Notes: generated from the letters alone by a model not told the origin. Shown: positions 8,686 through 20,834, numbered from the stretch's first letter. The stretch: DNA of 64,000 bases from Sediminihabitans luteus (GCF_002797595.1 NZ_PGFE01000004.1:248001-312000); one strand, 5' to 3'. Numbers and translations: made by a program.

Positions 8686-9755
8686 TGGCCCACCAGTGGC
8701 GCGGCATCATCGCCGAGTACGCCGACCGTCTGCCCGCCCACCTGAGCGAGAAGATCGTGACCCTCGGCGAGGGCGGCACGCCCCTCGTCGAGGCCCCCGC
8801 GCTCTCCGAGCGCACGGGCGCGCAGGTGTTCGTCAAGGTCGAGGGCATGAACCCGACCGCGTCGTTCAAGGACCGCGGCATGACCGCCGCGATCTCGGCG
8901 GCCGCGGCCAAGGGCGCCAAGGCCGTCGTCTGCGCGTCGACCGGCAACACGTCGGCCTCGGCCGCGGCGTACGCGACGCGCGCGGGCATGGTCTGCGCGG
9001 TGCTCGTGCCGGAGGGCAAGATCGCGATGGGCAAGCTCAGCCAGGCGATCGCGCACGGCGCACGCCTGCTGCAGGTCGAGGGCAACTTCGACGACTGCCT
9101 CGTCGCGGCGCGCAAGCTCGCCGAGGCGTACCCCGTCGAGCTCGTCAACTCCGTCAACCCGGACCGCATCGAGGGCCAGAAGACCGCGGCGTTCGAGATC
9201 GTCGACGCGCTCGGCGACGCCCCGGACATCCACGTCCTTCCCGTCGGGAACGCGGGCAACATCACCGCGTACTGGAAGGGCTTCACCGAGTACGCGGCCG
9301 ACGGCACGGCGTCGCGCACGCCGGCCATGTGGGGCTTCCAGGCCGCGGGCGCCGCACCCATCGTGCTCGGCCACCCCGTGACCGAGCCCGAGACGATCGC
9401 GACGGCGATCCGCATCGGGAACCCGGCCTCGTGGGCGCAGGCCGAGGCGGCGCGCGACGAGTCGGGCGGCGTCATCGAGGCCGTGACCGACGAGCAGATC
9501 CTCGCGGCGCACCGCCTGCTGTCGGCCGAGGTCGGCGTGTTCGTCGAACCCGGCTCGGCGGCGAGCGTCGCCGGGCTGCTCTCGCGCGCCGAGCGCGGGC
9601 TGGTCCCCGCGGGTGCCCGCATCACCGTCACGGTCACGGGCCACGGGCTCAAGGACCCGCAGTGGGCGCTGCGTACGGCGGACGGCGGCGAGGTGACGCC
9701 GACCACGGTCGGCGCCGACGTCGTGTCGATCGCCGACGCGCTCGACCTGGCCTGA
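8685..9755 (+). CDS. thrC: Threonine synthase
   Basis: PLP enzyme converting O-phosphohomoserine to threonine and phosphate. The 356-residue protein has the fold-type II PLP lysine Lys62 in ASFKDRGM, the phosphate-binding loop around [14 protein letters not shown], and the conserved LPVGNAGNI segment that holds the PLP phosphate. It is the short actinobacterial/plant-like form without the long N-terminal extension of the E. coli enzyme. ATG at 8685 overlaps the hom stop by one base, with GAGGGAG at 8674-8680 as ribosome site. The product of the next gene, thrB, supplies its substrate. Confidence 0.97.
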   Translation: MAHQWRGIIAEYADRLPAHLSEKIVTLGEGGTPLVEAPALSERTGAQVFVKVEGMNPTASFKDRGMTAAISAAAAKGAKAVVCASTGNTSASAAAYATRAGMVCAVLVPEGKIAMGKLSQAIAHGARLLQVEGNFDDCLVAARKLAEAYPVELVNSVNPDRIEGQKTAAFEIVDALGDAPDIHVLPVGNAGNITAYWKGFTEYAADGTASRTPAMWGFQAAGAAPIVLGHPVTEPETIATAIRIGNPASWAQAEAARDESGGVIEAVTDEQILAAHRLLSAEVGVFVEPGSAASVAGLLSRAERGLVPAGARITVTVTGHGLKDPQWALRTADGGEVTPTTVGADVVSIADALDLA

Positions 9756-9766
9756 CGGCGGCGGCC

Positions 9767-10741
9767 ATGCGGCTCGGTGCTGACCACGTGCGGGTGCGGG
9801 TGCCCGCGACGAGCGCCAACCTCGGTCCGGGGTTCGACGCGCTCGGCCTCGCCCTCGCGCTCCACGACGACGTCGAGGTGCGGGCCGTGGCGAGCGACGA
9901 CGTCGTCGTCACGGTCGAGGGCGAGGGTGCGGGCGAGGTGCCCGACGACGCCACGCACCTCGTCGTGCGTGCGCTGGTCGCCGGGATCGAGCGTGCGGGC
10001 GCACCGCTGACGGGGTTCCGGGTGCACTGCACCAACCGGATCCCGCACGGACGCGGGCTCGGGTCGTCGGCCGCCGCCGTGGTCGCGGGGATCGCCGCCG
10101 CGCGCGGGCTCGTCGCCGACCCGTCGGTGCTCGACGACGCCGCGACCCTGCGCCTCGCGACCGAGTTCGAGGGCCACCCCGACAACGCCGCGCCTGCCGT
10201 GCTCGGCGGCGCCACCATCGCGTGGGACGGCGGTCCGACGCCGGAGCGCGTCCAGGGAGGCGTGCGCGCGGTCGGGCTCCCGCTGCACCCGGGCGTCGAG
10301 GCGACCGTGCTCGTGCCCACCGCGCGCCTCGCGACGAGCCGGGCGCGCGGCGTCCTGCCGGCGCAGGTGCCGCACGCCGACGCGGCCCGGACCGCGGGCC
10401 GGGCCGCCCTGCTCGTCGAGGCGCTCACGCGGCGGCCCGACCTCCTGCTCGACGCGACGCAGGACGCGCTGCACCAGGAGTACCGCAGCGACGTCATGCC
10501 CGGAAGCTGGGACCTGCTCGTCGAGCTCCGCGACGCCGGCCTCGCCGCGACGGTCTCGGGCGCGGGCCCGACGGTGCTCGTCCTGTCCGAGTCGTCGCAG
10601 CGTGAGCGTGTCGACGCGGTGCTCGCCTCGCTCGTCGGGGGAGCAGCCGAGTGGCAGGTGGCGCGGCCCGCGATCGACACGACCGGGGTGCGCGTGCGCC
10701 GGGTCCGCGGCGGGTCGGACGAGGTCGCCGTGCGCGGATGA
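9767..10741 (+). CDS. thrB: Homoserine kinase
   Basis: GHMP-family kinase that phosphorylates homoserine with ATP to give the substrate of ThrC. The N-terminal PATSANLGPGFDALGLAL motif and the ATP-binding loop GRGLGSSAAAVVAG (Gly97-Ser101 at its core) are diagnostic, and the C-terminal SGAGPTVLVL is the third GHMP motif. ATG at 9767 lies 11 nt after the thrC stop. The length, 324 residues, is typical. It is the last gene of the threonine operon; the rho leader begins directly after it. Confidence 0.96.
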   Translation: MRLGADHVRVRVPATSANLGPGFDALGLALALHDDVEVRAVASDDVVVTVEGEGAGEVPDDATHLVVRALVAGIERAGAPLTGFRVHCTNRIPHGRGLGSSAAAVVAGIAAARGLVADPSVLDDAATLRLATEFEGHPDNAAPAVLGGATIAWDGGPTPERVQGGVRAVGLPLHPGVEATVLVPTARLATSRARGVLPAQVPHADAARTAGRAALLVEALTRRPDLLLDATQDALHQEYRSDVMPGSWDLLVELRDAGLAATVSGAGPTVLVLSESSQRERVDAVLASLVGGAAEWQVARPAIDTTGVRVRRVRGGSDEVAVRG

Positions 10742-10994
10742 TACGCTGGACTGAGTCTTCGGCCATCGATCGGCCGACCAGCACCCGTTCCTCGGTGCTC
10801 GTGGCCACGTCGGACACCTCCACACCCGGTGCCCGACGTCGTGAGCCAGAAGACCATCCAGCCCGCGTCGTCCAGACGTCGTCGTACCGTCGACGCGCGG
10901 CTCCACTGCGTCCCGGCCGTCCTGCGCCGGGCGTCGACCACCCGCAGCCGACGACCGCACACGGTCGGGCGCGTACGAGGGGGAAGGGTCCTTC

Positions 10995-13070
10995 GTGACA
11001 GACACCAACGACACCGCCGCAGCCGGGACGAGCGCGGGCGGCAACGCCCGAGCGCTGTCCGCGATGCGCCTGCCCGAGCTGCAGGCGCTCGCCTCCCAGC
11101 TCGGTGTCAAGGGCACGTCCAAGATGCGCAAGAGCGACCTCGTCGACGCGATCGGCGCGGGTGCCGGCGGCTCTCGGACCGAGCGCCCGGCGAAGGCCCG
11201 TGCCAAGGCCGAGGCCCCCGCGGTCTCCGCGGACGCGACCGCCGCCGGCCAGGCATCGGTCGGCGACCCGGCCGGCGAGCCCGCCCAGAAGCGTCCCCCG
11301 CGCCGCGCCGTGCGCGCCGAGGCCGCCTCGGCGGTCGCCGCCGCGCTCAGCGAGACCTCGACCGGCACGGTCGACGCCCGCGTGAGCGACGCCGACCGCG
11401 CCGCCCGTGCGGCCGCCGCGGTCGAGACGATCGACCCCGGCGCACGCGGCAGCCGCCGCGCGGGCCGTGCGGCGGGCGCCGCCCGCACGGACCAGGCCGG
11501 CGACGCGTCGTCCGCCCGGGGCGAGGGCAAGAACGGTCAGTCGTCCGAGCAGGGCGGCAAGCAGGGCGGCCAGCGCAACGAGAACGGCCAGCGCAACGAG
11601 AACGGCCAGCGCAACGACAACGGCCAGCGCAACGACAACGGCCAGCGCAACGACAACGGCCAGCACGGCGAGAACGGCCAGCGCAACCGTCAGAACGACG
11701 GCAACCGCAACGGTCAGCGCAACGACCGGCGTGACAACGACCGGCGCGACAACGACGACCTCGAGGGCGGCTCGCGCCGTCGCCGCGGCCGTGACCGCGG
11801 TCGGGACCGCAACAAGCGCGGGCGCACGGGCCGGATCGGCCCCAACGACCTCGCGAGCCTCGACGACGTCGAGATCGCCGAGGACGACGTGCTGCTGCCC
11901 GTCGCGGGCATCCTCGACGTGCTCGACCAGTACGCGTTCGTGCGCACGAGCGGCTACCTGCCCGGCGCGAACGACGTCTACGTCTCGCTCGGCCAGGTCA
12001 AGAAGGCCGGCCTGCGTCGCGGCGACGCGATCACGGGTGCTGTGCGCCAGCCGCGCGAGGGCGAGAACCAGGGCAACCAGAACAGCGCCCGGTCCAAGTT
12101 CAACGCGCTCGTGCGCCTCGACACGGTCAACGGCCTGCCGCCGGCCGAGGCGAAGGACCGCCCGGACTTCACCAAGCTCACGCCGCTGTACCCGCAGGAG
12201 CGACTGCGCCTCGAGAACACCGAGGCGACGCGCCTGACGCCGCGCGTGATCGACATCGTCGCCCCGATCGGCAAGGGCCAGCGCGGTCTCATCGTCGCGC
12301 CGCCCAAGGCCGGCAAGACGATCATCATGCAGCAGATCGCGAACGCGATCACGACCAACAACCCTGAGGTCCACCTCATGGTCGTGCTGGTCGACGAGCG
12401 GCCCGAAGAGGTCACCGACATGGAGCGCACGGTGCGCGGCGAGATCATCGCCTCGACCTTCGACCGCCCCGCGTCGGACCACACGATCGTCGCGGAGCTC
12501 GCGATCGAGCGCGCCAAGCGCCTGGTCGAGCTGGGCCAGGACGTCGTGGTGCTGCTCGACTCGCTCACGCGTCTGTCGCGCGCCTACAACCTCGCGGCCC
12601 CCGCCTCGGGGCGCATCCTCTCGGGTGGTGTCGACGCCTCGGCGCTGTACCCGCCCAAGCGGTTCTTCGGCGCGGCGCGCAACATCGAGAACGGCGGCTC
12701 GCTCACGATCCTCGCCTCGGCGCTGGTCGAGACCGGCTCCAAGATGGACGAGGTCATCTTCGAGGAGTTCAAGGGCACCGGGAACATGGAGCTGCGGCTC
12801 TCGCGCAACCTCGCGGACAAGCGCATCTTCCCGGCGGTCGACGTCAACGCCTCGGGCACGCGCCGCGAGGAGGTGCTGCTCAGCCGTGACGAGCTCGGCA
12901 TCGTCTACAAGCTGCGCCGCGTCATGGGCGCGCTCGACCAGCAGCAGGCGATCGAGCTGCTGCTCGGCAAGCTCAAGGAGACCAAGTCGAACGTCGAGTT
13001 CCTGCTCCAGGTGCAGAAGACGACGCCGGCGAACTTCGCGGACGGCGACCAGCCGGGCCGCACGGTCTGA
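10995..13070 (+). CDS. rho: Transcription termination factor Rho
   Basis: Hexameric RNA-dependent ATPase that terminates transcription. The 691-residue protein is far longer than the ~420-residue E. coli form, as usual in Actinobacteria. A SAP-like Rho N-terminal segment (residues ~22-55) is followed by a long Arg/Asn/Gly-rich disordered insert (~60-280), the RNA-binding cold-shock-like domain (~290-360), and the RecA-type ATPase with Walker A PPKAGKTI (Lys441) and Walker [11 protein letters not shown]. Residues ~193-230 are near-identical [12 protein letters not shown] hexapeptides. GTG at 10995 has GGAAGGG at 10982-10988. The 253-nt leader may allow self-regulation, as known for other rho genes. 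A hairpin follows the gene. Confidence 0.97.
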   Translation: MTDTNDTAAAGTSAGGNARALSAMRLPELQALASQLGVKGTSKMRKSDLVDAIGAGAGGSRTERPAKARAKAEAPAVSADATAAGQASVGDPAGEPAQKRPPRRAVRAEAASAVAAALSETSTGTVDARVSDADRAARAAAAVETIDPGARGSRRAGRAAGAARTDQAGDASSARGEGKNGQSSEQGGKQGGQRNENGQRNENGQRNDNGQRNDNGQRNDNGQHGENGQRNRQNDGNRNGQRNDRRDNDRRDNDDLEGGSRRRRGRDRGRDRNKRGRTGRIGPNDLASLDDVEIAEDDVLLPVAGILDVLDQYAFVRTSGYLPGANDVYVSLGQVKKAGLRRGDAITGAVRQPREGENQGNQNSARSKFNALVRLDTVNGLPPAEAKDRPDFTKLTPLYPQERLRLENTEATRLTPRVIDIVAPIGKGQRGLIVAPPKAGKTIIMQQIANAITTNNPEVHLMVVLVDERPEEVTDMERTVRGEIIASTFDRPASDHTIVAELAIERAKRLVELGQDVVVLLDSLTRLSRAYNLAAPASGRILSGGVDASALYPPKRFFGAARNIENGGSLTILASALVETGSKMDEVIFEEFKGTGNMELRLSRNLADKRIFPAVDVNASGTRREEVLLSRDELGIVYKLRRVMGALDQQQAIELLLGKLKETKSNVEFLLQVQKTTPANFADGDQPGRTV
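11568..11693 (+). repeat. 18-bp in-frame tandem repeat in rho
   Basis: Units of 18 bp (consensus GGCCAGCGCAACGACAAC) run from 11568 through 11657 as five near-perfect copies. Two degenerate copies follow at 11658 and 11676. They encode Gly-Gln-Arg-Asn-(Glu/Asp)-Asn in the disordered insert of Rho and could change in number by slippage without shifting the frame. Confidence 0.85.
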
Positions 13071-13074
13071 CCCG

Positions 13075-13096
13075 CCCGACCCTCGGTGGGGTCGGG
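13075..13096 (+). terminator. Terminator after rho
   Basis: An 8-bp stem, 13075-13082 with 13089-13096, and a 6-nt loop. It is followed by ATGATTT, a weak T-rich tail. Confidence 0.5.
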
Positions 13097-13124
13097 ATGA
13101 TTTCCGGCCCCGCCGTGGTTCTGG

Positions 13125-13130
13125 CACAAT
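13125..13130 (+). promoter_or_regulatory. Possible -10 box of rpmE
   Basis: CACAAT, with TTTCCG at 13101-13106 as a possible -35 (18-nt spacer). Transcription would start near 13137, leaving a ~67-nt leader with a good ribosome site. Confidence 0.4.
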
Positions 13131-13203
13131 GAATGGTTGGTCTGCGGTTCACGGTGGCGGTTCTCGTCACCGACCCGGAGGCACCCCACCCAAGGAGAAT
13201 CCT

Positions 13204-13422
13204 GTGAAGTCTGACATCCACCCCGAGTACGTCGTGACCGAGGTGACCTGCACCTGCGGCAACACCTTCGTCACGCGCAGCACCGAGACCTCGGGCAAGA
13301 TCAACGCGGACGTCTGCTCCGCCTGCCACCCGTTCTACACGGGCAAGCAGAAGATCCTGGACACCGGTGGCCGCGTGGCCCGCTTCCAGGCTCGCTACGG
13401 CAAGAAGGCCGAGAGCAAGTAG
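13204..13422 (+). CDS. rpmE: 50S ribosomal protein L31
   Basis: Small protein of the large ribosomal subunit at the central protuberance. The 72 residues contain Cys16, Cys18, Cys38 and Cys41 (CTCGN and CSACHPF), so this is the zinc-binding C+ form; zinc-free paralogues lack them. AAGGAG at 13192-13197 fixes the GTG start at 13204. It sits alone between the hairpin after rho and its own terminator, the usual actinobacterial place between rho and prfA. C+ L31 is often released under zinc limitation, but no Zur site is evident here. Confidence 0.96.
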   Translation: MKSDIHPEYVVTEVTCTCGNTFVTRSTETSGKINADVCSACHPFYTGKQKILDTGGRVARFQARYGKKAESK

Positions 13423-13430
13423 CGACCCCG

Positions 13431-13499
13431 CAGCGCCGGTGGTCCGGGCGCGTCGACAACCTCTCCAGGGGCAGTCGGCGCGCAGGACCACCGGCGCTG
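13431..13499 (+). terminator. Terminator after rpmE
   Basis: A perfect 15-bp stem, 13431-13445 with 13485-13499, around a 39-nt loop. It is followed by TCGTCTTT. Confidence 0.55.
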
Positions 13500-13542
13500 T
13501 CGTCTTTCCACCCCCTGCCGCTCCCTGCCTGAGGACCCCCCC

Positions 13543-14628
13543 GTGACCGAGTCGTTCGACGCCGTCCTTCCGCTGCTCGACGAGCACGCCGAGATCGAGC
13601 GTCAGCTCGCGGACCCGTCGGTGCACGCCGACGCGTCGCGCGCGCGTCGGCTGGGCCGGCGGTACGCCGAGCTCAACCAGGTCGTCGCGGCATACCGGGC
13701 GTGGCGGTCGGCGGTCGACGACGCGGACGCCGCGGCCGAGCTCGCGGCCGAGGACGCGGCGTTCGCCGACGAGCTCCCCGGCCTGCGGGCCGCGGCCGCG
13801 GAGACGTCCGAACGGCTGCGCCGGGTGCTGATCCCGCGCGACCCGGACGACGGGCGCGACGTGATCCTCGAGGTCAAGGCGGGCGAGGGCGGCGAGGAGT
13901 CTGCCCTGTTCGCGGGCGACCTGCTGCGCATGTACCTGCGGTACGCGGAGCGCCGGGGCTGGAAGACCGAGCTCATCGAGGCGACCGAGTCGGACCTCGG
14001 CGGCTACAAGGACGTGCAGGTCGCGATCAAGGCGCGCGGCACGACCGCGCCCGAGGACGGCGTGTGGGCGAGCCTCAAGTACGAGGGTGGCGTGCACCGG
14101 GTCCAGCGTGTGCCCGTCACGGAGTCGCAGGGGCGCATCCACACGTCGGCCGCGGGCGTGCTGGTGTTCCCCGAGGTCGAGGACGCGGGCGAGGTCGAGA
14201 TCGACACCAACGACCTGCGCATCGACGTGTACCGCTCGTCGGGTCCGGGCGGCCAGTCCGTGAACACGACCGACTCGGCCGTGCGGATCACGCACGTGCC
14301 GACCGGCATCGTCGTGTCGATGCAGAACGAGAAGTCCCAGCTGCAGAACCGCGAGCAGGCGATGCGCGTGCTCCGCGCGCGCCTCCTGGCCGCGCAGCAG
14401 GAGGCCGCGGCGGCCGAGTCCGCCGAGCTGCGCCGCTCGCAGGTGCGCACGGTCGACCGTTCGGAGCGCATCCGCACGTACAACTTCCCGGAGAACCGGA
14501 TCGCGGACCACCGCACGGGGTACAAGGCGTACAACCTCGACCACGTGCTCGACGGCGACCTCGAGCCCGTCGTCCGCTCGGCGATCGAGGCCGACGAGGC
14601 CGCGCGGCTCGCCGCCGCGGGCCAGTGA
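13543..14628 (+). CDS. prfA: Peptide chain release factor 1
   Basis: Recognises UAA and UAG in the ribosomal A site and triggers release of the finished protein. The 361-residue protein shows the stop-codon-reading region with [14 protein letters not shown] (PVT in place of PxT) and the catalytic GGQ at residues 236-238 in [16 protein letters not shown], whose Gln is methylated by PrmC. GTG at 13543 gives full length. The stop TGA overlaps the GTG of prmC, tying the factor to its own modifying enzyme. Confidence 0.97.
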   Translation: MTESFDAVLPLLDEHAEIERQLADPSVHADASRARRLGRRYAELNQVVAAYRAWRSAVDDADAAAELAAEDAAFADELPGLRAAAAETSERLRRVLIPRDPDDGRDVILEVKAGEGGEESALFAGDLLRMYLRYAERRGWKTELIEATESDLGGYKDVQVAIKARGTTAPEDGVWASLKYEGGVHRVQRVPVTESQGRIHTSAAGVLVFPEVEDAGEVEIDTNDLRIDVYRSSGPGGQSVNTTDSAVRITHVPTGIVVSMQNEKSQLQNREQAMRVLRARLLAAQQEAAAAESAELRRSQVRTVDRSERIRTYNFPENRIADHRTGYKAYNLDHVLDGDLEPVVRSAIEADEAARLAAAGQ

Positions 14629-15566
14629 CCCCCGCCGGTCCGGAGGCCGGGCTGCCCGCGGACGTCGCGGGCGCCGTCCGGTCGCTCGTGGCCCGTCTCG
14701 CCGCGGCGGGCGTGCCCACGCCCCGCGTCGACGCCGAGCTGCTCGTCGCGCACGCCGTGGGCGTGGACCGCGGCGCGGTGCAGCACGCGGCGCTGCTCGG
14801 GCGCACGGTCGACGAGCTCGCCGGGCCGGGGGAGGGGGACGCCGCGCGCGACCGGATCGCGACCCTCGCCGCGCGCCGCGCCGCGCGCGAGCCGCTCCAG
14901 CACCTGACCGGCCGGGCGCCGTTCCGCCATCTCGAGCTCGCGGTCGGCCCCGGCGTGTTCGTGCCGCGGCCCGAGACCGAGGAGGTCGCGCGGCACGCGA
15001 TCGAGGAGACGGCCGCGGTCGTCGCCCGCGAGGGCGCTGCGGTCGTCGTCGACCTGTGCACGGGGTCGGGCGCGATCGCCCTCGCCGTCGCGACCGAGGT
15101 CCCGGGCGCCGTCGTGCACGCCGTCGAGCTGGACCGTGCGGCCCACGCCTGGGCGGCGCGCAACGTCGCGGACGTCGCGCGCGACGCGGGCGCCCCCGTG
15201 CACCTGATCCGTGGCGACGCGCGGACCGCGCTCGGCGAGCTCGACGGCGGCTGCGACGTCGTCGTGTCGAACCCGCCCTACGTGCCGCCGGACGCGGTGC
15301 CGCGCGACCCCGAGGTCGCCGAGCACGACCCGGCGGTCGCGCTCTACGGGCTCGGGGCGGACGGGCTCGAGGTTCCGCGGGGCGTCGCCCGGGCGGCCGC
15401 GCGTCTGCTGCGCCCCGGAGGGCTGTTCGTCATGGAGCACGCCGAGGTGCAGGCCGAGGCCGCACGCGCCATGGTCGAGGCCGCGGGGTTCGCCGACGTG
15501 CGCACCGTGCAGGACCTCACCGGCCGGGACCGCGCGACCCTGGCACGCAGGATCCTGCGGCCGTGA
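14625..15566 (+). CDS. prmC: Release factor glutamine methyltransferase
   Basis: SAM-dependent N5-methylation of the Gln in the GGQ motif of RF1 and RF2. The 313-residue protein has the helical N-terminal substrate domain with the family stretch [16 protein letters not shown], then a Rossmann SAM domain with [15 protein letters not shown] and the glutamine-binding NPPY at residues 216-219. GTG at 14625 overlaps the prfA stop by 4 nt, so synthesis of the two is coupled. tsaC follows after 13 nt. Confidence 0.96.
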   Translation: MTPAGPEAGLPADVAGAVRSLVARLAAAGVPTPRVDAELLVAHAVGVDRGAVQHAALLGRTVDELAGPGEGDAARDRIATLAARRAAREPLQHLTGRAPFRHLELAVGPGVFVPRPETEEVARHAIEETAAVVAREGAAVVVDLCTGSGAIALAVATEVPGAVVHAVELDRAAHAWAARNVADVARDAGAPVHLIRGDARTALGELDGGCDVVVSNPPYVPPDAVPRDPEVAEHDPAVALYGLGADGLEVPRGVARAAARLLRPGGLFVMEHAEVQAEAARAMVEAAGFADVRTVQDLTGRDRATLARRILRP

Positions 15567-15579
15567 AAGACTGGACCCC

Positions 15580-16245
15580 GTGAGTTCTGCCCTGCACAAC
15601 GTCCAGGACCCGGCGAGCTGGGGTCCGTCGATCGACGAGGCCGTCAACGCGGTCTCCCGCGGCGCCCTCGTGGTGCTGCCCACCGACACGGTCTACGGGA
15701 TCGGCGCGAACGCGTTCGACGCCCCGGCGGTCGCCGCGCTGCTCGCGGCCAAGGGTCGGGGCCGGCAGATGCCGCCGCCCGTGCTCGTGGCCGACCTGCG
15801 CACGCTCGACGGCCTCGCGACCGACGTGCCCGACGACGCGCGCGCCCTCGCCGAGCGGTTCTGGCCCGGCGGCCTGACCATCATCTGCACCGCCCAGCCG
15901 TCCCTCGCCTGGGACCTCGGCGACACGCACGGCACGGTCGCGCTGCGCATGCCCGACCACCCCGCGGCCCTCGCGCTGCTGCGCCGCACGGGCCCGCTCG
16001 CGGTCTCGAGCGCCAACCGCACGGGGAACCCGGCGGCCCTCGACGCGGCCGACGCGTGCGAGCAGCTCGGCGAGTCCGTCGCGGTCTACCTCGACGGCGG
16101 CACCGCCCCCGGCGGCGTCGCCTCGACGATCGTCGACGCGACCGGCGGACGCCTGCGCGTCGTGCGCCAGGGAGCGATCACGCTCGACCAGCTCCGCGAG
16201 GTCGCGCCCGTCGAGGGCGCGGAACCCGGGGACGCCGCCCGTTGA
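15580..16245 (+). CDS. tsaC: L-threonylcarbamoyladenylate synthase (Sua5/YciO/YrdC family)
   Basis: Makes threonylcarbamoyl-AMP from threonine, bicarbonate and ATP, the first step of the t6A37 modification of tRNAs that read ANN codons. The 221-residue protein is one YrdC domain: VVLPTDTVYGIGANAF at the N-terminus, KGRGRQMPPPVLV as the nucleotide-binding strip, and AVSSANRTGNPA near the C-terminus. The Sua5 C-terminal domain is absent, so it is TsaC-like. The GTG start at 15580 lies 8 nt after AAGACT, a possible leaderless promoter. The TGA stop overlaps the TTG start of the next gene. Confidence 0.93.
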   Translation: MSSALHNVQDPASWGPSIDEAVNAVSRGALVVLPTDTVYGIGANAFDAPAVAALLAAKGRGRQMPPPVLVADLRTLDGLATDVPDDARALAERFWPGGLTIICTAQPSLAWDLGDTHGTVALRMPDHPAALALLRRTGPLAVSSANRTGNPAALDAADACEQLGESVAVYLDGGTAPGGVASTIVDATGGRLRVVRQGAITLDQLREVAPVEGAEPGDAAR

Positions 16246-17387
16246 GGGTCTACGTCCTGATCATGGTCATCGCGGCCACGGTCACGTTCCTGCTCACCCC
16301 GTTCGCGCGGTGGGTCGCGATCAGGACCAACGCGATCTCCGCCGTCCGCGCGCGCGACGTGCACACCGTGCCGACCCCGCGGCTCGGCGGGATCGCGATC
16401 ACCCTGGGCTTCGCGGTCGCGGTCGCGTTCGGCAGCCGGATGCCGTTCCTCGAGGGCGTGTTCGCCCGCGACGACCAGGCCTGGGCGGTGGTCGGCGCCG
16501 CGGCGCTCGTGTGCCTGCTCGGCTGGGCGGACGACGTGTGGGACCTCGACTGGATGACCAAGCTCGCGGGCCAGTGCCTCGCGGCCGGGTTCCTCGCCTT
16601 CGCGGGCGTGCAGCTCATCACGCTGCCGATCTTCGGGCGCACCATCACCTCGGGGCCGACGTCGCTGTTCCTCACCGTCTTCGTCGTGGTGCTCGCCATG
16701 AACGCGGTCAACTTCGTCGACGGGCTCGACGGCCTCGCCGCCGGGGTCATCGCGATCGGCGGCTCGGCGTTCTTCCTCTACACCTACCTGCTGACCAGGT
16801 TCACGAGCGCCGCGGACTTCTCGAGCCTCGCGACGCTGCTCATGGCCGCGCTCGTCGGCGTGTGCCTCGGGTTCCTGCCGCACAACTTCAACCCCGCCCG
16901 GATCTTCATGGGGGACTCCGGCTCGATGGTGCTCGGCCTCGTGATCGCCGCGGCCGGCATCATCGTCACGGGCCGCATCGACCCCGACACGATCAACCGC
17001 ACGCAGTCCGTGCCCGCGTTCGTGCCGATCCTGCTCCCGCTCGCGGTGCTCATGCTGCCGCTGCTCGACTTCGGGCTCGCCGTGGTGCGCCGGCTGTCGC
17101 AGGGCAAGAGCCCGTTCCACCCCGACCGCATGCACCTGCACCACCGCATGCTCCAGCTCGGGCACTCCAAGCGCCGCGCGGTCGTCATCCTGTACGTGTG
17201 GACGGCCGTGTTCGCCTACAGCACGCTCGCGCTGTTCTTCTGGCCGTGGCGGCAGGTGCTCGCCGGGACCGTGATCGCCGCGGCGGTCGCGATCCTCGTG
17301 ACGCTCGGCCCGCTGCGCACGCGCGGCCGGTTCCTCGACGACGAGCCGGCGACCGCGGCCCCCGCACTGCACGACGAGCGACCCTGA
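16242..17387 (+). CDS. wecA: Polyprenyl-phosphate GlcNAc-1-phosphate transferase (WecA/TagO/MraY family)
   Basis: Integral membrane enzyme that moves a sugar-1-phosphate from a UDP-sugar to polyprenyl phosphate, starting a wall polymer or linkage unit. About eleven hydrophobic segments are visible across 381 residues. Family motifs are intact: WADDVWDLDW (the DD pair), NFVDGLDGLAAG, FMGDSGSM and the cytoplasmic HLHHRM loop. The soluble HLHH loop marks WecA/TagO rather than MraY. The start is taken as TTG at 16242, overlapping the tsaC stop in the style of neighbouring genes; ATG at 16263 is the alternative. The sugar specificity is inferred. Its stop lies in a short imperfect tandem repeat. 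Confidence 0.9.
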   Translation: MRVYVLIMVIAATVTFLLTPFARWVAIRTNAISAVRARDVHTVPTPRLGGIAITLGFAVAVAFGSRMPFLEGVFARDDQAWAVVGAAALVCLLGWADDVWDLDWMTKLAGQCLAAGFLAFAGVQLITLPIFGRTITSGPTSLFLTVFVVVLAMNAVNFVDGLDGLAAGVIAIGGSAFFLYTYLLTRFTSAADFSSLATLLMAALVGVCLGFLPHNFNPARIFMGDSGSMVLGLVIAAAGIIVTGRIDPDTINRTQSVPAFVPILLPLAVLMLPLLDFGLAVVRRLSQGKSPFHPDRMHLHHRMLQLGHSKRRAVVILYVWTAVFAYSTLALFFWPWRQVLAGTVIAAAVAILVTLGPLRTRGRFLDDEPATAAPALHDERP

Positions 17388-17421
17388 AGGACGCGACCCT
17401 GAACGACGAGCGACCCAGAAC
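17373..17421 (+). repeat. Imperfect 15-17-bp tandem repeat at the wecA stop
   Basis: Three copies of GACGAGCGACCCTGAAG-like units start at 17373, 17390 and 17405; the middle copy lacks 2 bp. The wecA stop TGA (17385-17387) is in the first copy, so later copies reproduce the stop context. Confidence 0.6.
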
Positions 17422-17476
17422 GACCATGCACGACGATCGAGCACGCCCCGCCGTCCGACCCTCGAAGGAACCCACG

Positions 17477-17941
17477 ATGAGCAGCACCGACGCACCCACG
17501 CCCGGCACCGGACCCGAGCCGCGCAAGCCCGCCGGCGCGGGGCGCGACGTCTTCCGCACCGCCCTGCGCGACGTCGCGATCCTGCTCGCCGGGCTCGCGG
17601 TGCTCGGGGTCGGCATCGGCGCGCTGGTCGCGGGCGTCGCCGGCGTGTGGGGCGCCCTGCTCGGCGTCGCGCTCGCGGCGATCTTCTCGCTCACGACGGT
17701 CTGGACGATGTACCGCACCGCGGAGTCGAGCCCGACGACCATGGCGGCGGCCGTGATGGGCGGGTGGCTCGCGAAGATGGTCGTGCTGGTCGTCGCCCTC
17801 GCGGTGCTGCGCGGCATGGACTTCTACGACGTGCCCGTCTTCGCGACCGTGCTGCTGGTCGGCGCGGTGGGCTCGGCGCTCGTCGACTACCGCGCGGTGA
17901 CGCGTGCACGCATCCCGTACGTGGACCCCGACGCCTCCTGA
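17477..17941 (+). CDS. AtpI-like small membrane protein
   Basis: A 154-residue protein with a polar N-terminus of ~30 residues and four hydrophobic segments (about 33-54, 57-75, 89-110, 117-135). It ends in a short charged tail. Size, topology and position directly before atpB match the AtpI/UncI-like proteins that precede ATP synthase operons and are thought to help c-ring assembly or Mg2+ supply. The sequence is only loosely conserved, so the assignment rests largely on context. ATG at 17477 has GAAGGA at 17464-17469. Confidence 0.72.
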   Translation: MSSTDAPTPGTGPEPRKPAGAGRDVFRTALRDVAILLAGLAVLGVGIGALVAGVAGVWGALLGVALAAIFSLTTVWTMYRTAESSPTTMAAAVMGGWLAKMVVLVVALAVLRGMDFYDVPVFATVLLVGAVGSALVDYRAVTRARIPYVDPDAS

Positions 17942-18083
17942 AACGCTGCTCGGGGCACCAGCGCACGGCGTGTCGTCGGCGTGTCGCACCGCCCGGCTCC
18001 CGCAGGATGCTGCGGCTGGGTGGGATCCGTCACCTGGGCGGTCCCGAGCAGTACGAGCGTGCAGGACTGCTCCCGGGATGCGT

Positions 18084-18089
18084 TAGGCT
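18084..18089 (+). promoter_or_regulatory. -10 box of the atp operon
   Basis: TAGGCT in the 236-nt gap between the AtpI-like gene and atpB. The predicted transcript starts near 18096, leaving about 82 nt before the CTG start of atpB. Confidence 0.45.
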
Positions 18090-18177
18090 ACTCACGAATC
18101 CATGACGGCCAGGTCCGACGGCGTGCCCACGACATCATGTCGAACAGCGCGGGACCCAAGACCACTGGGAGTCCACC

Positions 18178-19931
<1,754 letters not shown>

Positions 19932-19932
<1 letters not shown>

Positions 19933-20744
19933 TGCGAGGGACGAGCGGGGCATCCCTGTCCCAGGCGCGGGAACGGTTCGAGCCGGTCCTGCGGGCCGCG
20001 GGCACCGAGTCGCTCGAGCTCGGCGAGCAGCTGTTCGCCGTCGCGCGTGCGCTCGACGGCTCCGCGACGCTCCGCCGGTCCCTCGCCGACCCCTCCCGTT
20101 CGGGTGCGGACAAGGCCTCCCTGGTGACCGGGATCCTCTCCGGCGGCTTCGACGGCCGGGTCGTCGACCTGGTCTCGGGCGTCGTGCGCGACCGCTGGGC
20201 CGCCGAGAGCGACCTCGCGGACGCGGTCGAGCACCTGGCGCTCGACGCCGTGCTCGCCTCGGCCGAGGCGCGCGGAGCGCTCGAGACCGTCGAGGACGAG
20301 CTCTTCCGCTTCACGCGGGCGCTCAGCGGTGCGCGCGAGGCGCGGGCCGTGCTCTCGGACCCGACCACGGACCCGGCGCGGCGCACCACGCTCGTCGAGA
20401 CCCTGCTCGCCGAGGCGGACCCGGCGACGCTCGTGCTCGCCCGGCGCGCGACGTCCGACCTTCGTGGTCGCCGTTACGTCGCGACGCTGCTGTGGTTCGG
20501 CGAGGTCGCGGCAGACCGGCGCAAGCGACTCGTCGCGAGCGTCGTCTCGGGCAGCGTCATGAGCCAGGAGCAGATGGACCGCCTCGCGGCGGCCCTCGAG
20601 CGCTCCTACGGGCGCGCGGTCCAGCTCAACGTGACCGTCGACCCGGCCGTGATCGGCGGGCTGCGCGTGCAGGTCGGCGCGGACGTCATCGACTCGACCG
20701 TCCTCGGACGGCTCGCCGACGCACGTCGTCGTCTGGCCGGCTGA
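19932..20744 (+). CDS. atpH: ATP synthase F1 subunit delta
   Basis: Joins the peripheral stalk to the top of the alpha3beta3 head. The 270-residue protein is longer than the ~177 residues of E. coli delta, as in many Actinobacteria, with an extra N-terminal helical part. The conserved C-terminal region (VNVTVDPAVIGGLRVQVGADVIDSTV-like strand pair) identifies the OSCP/delta family. ATG at 19932 overlaps the atpF stop (TGATG), with AAGGAG just upstream. A 90-nt gap to atpA shows no clear gene. Confidence 0.94.
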
Positions 20745-20834
20745 CCATGCAGGGCACCAGCACCGCGCGGGCCACGGTCCGCGCACGACAGAGTACTTTC
20801 GACCGCGTGATGCGGCCACGACAGGAGAAGAGCA

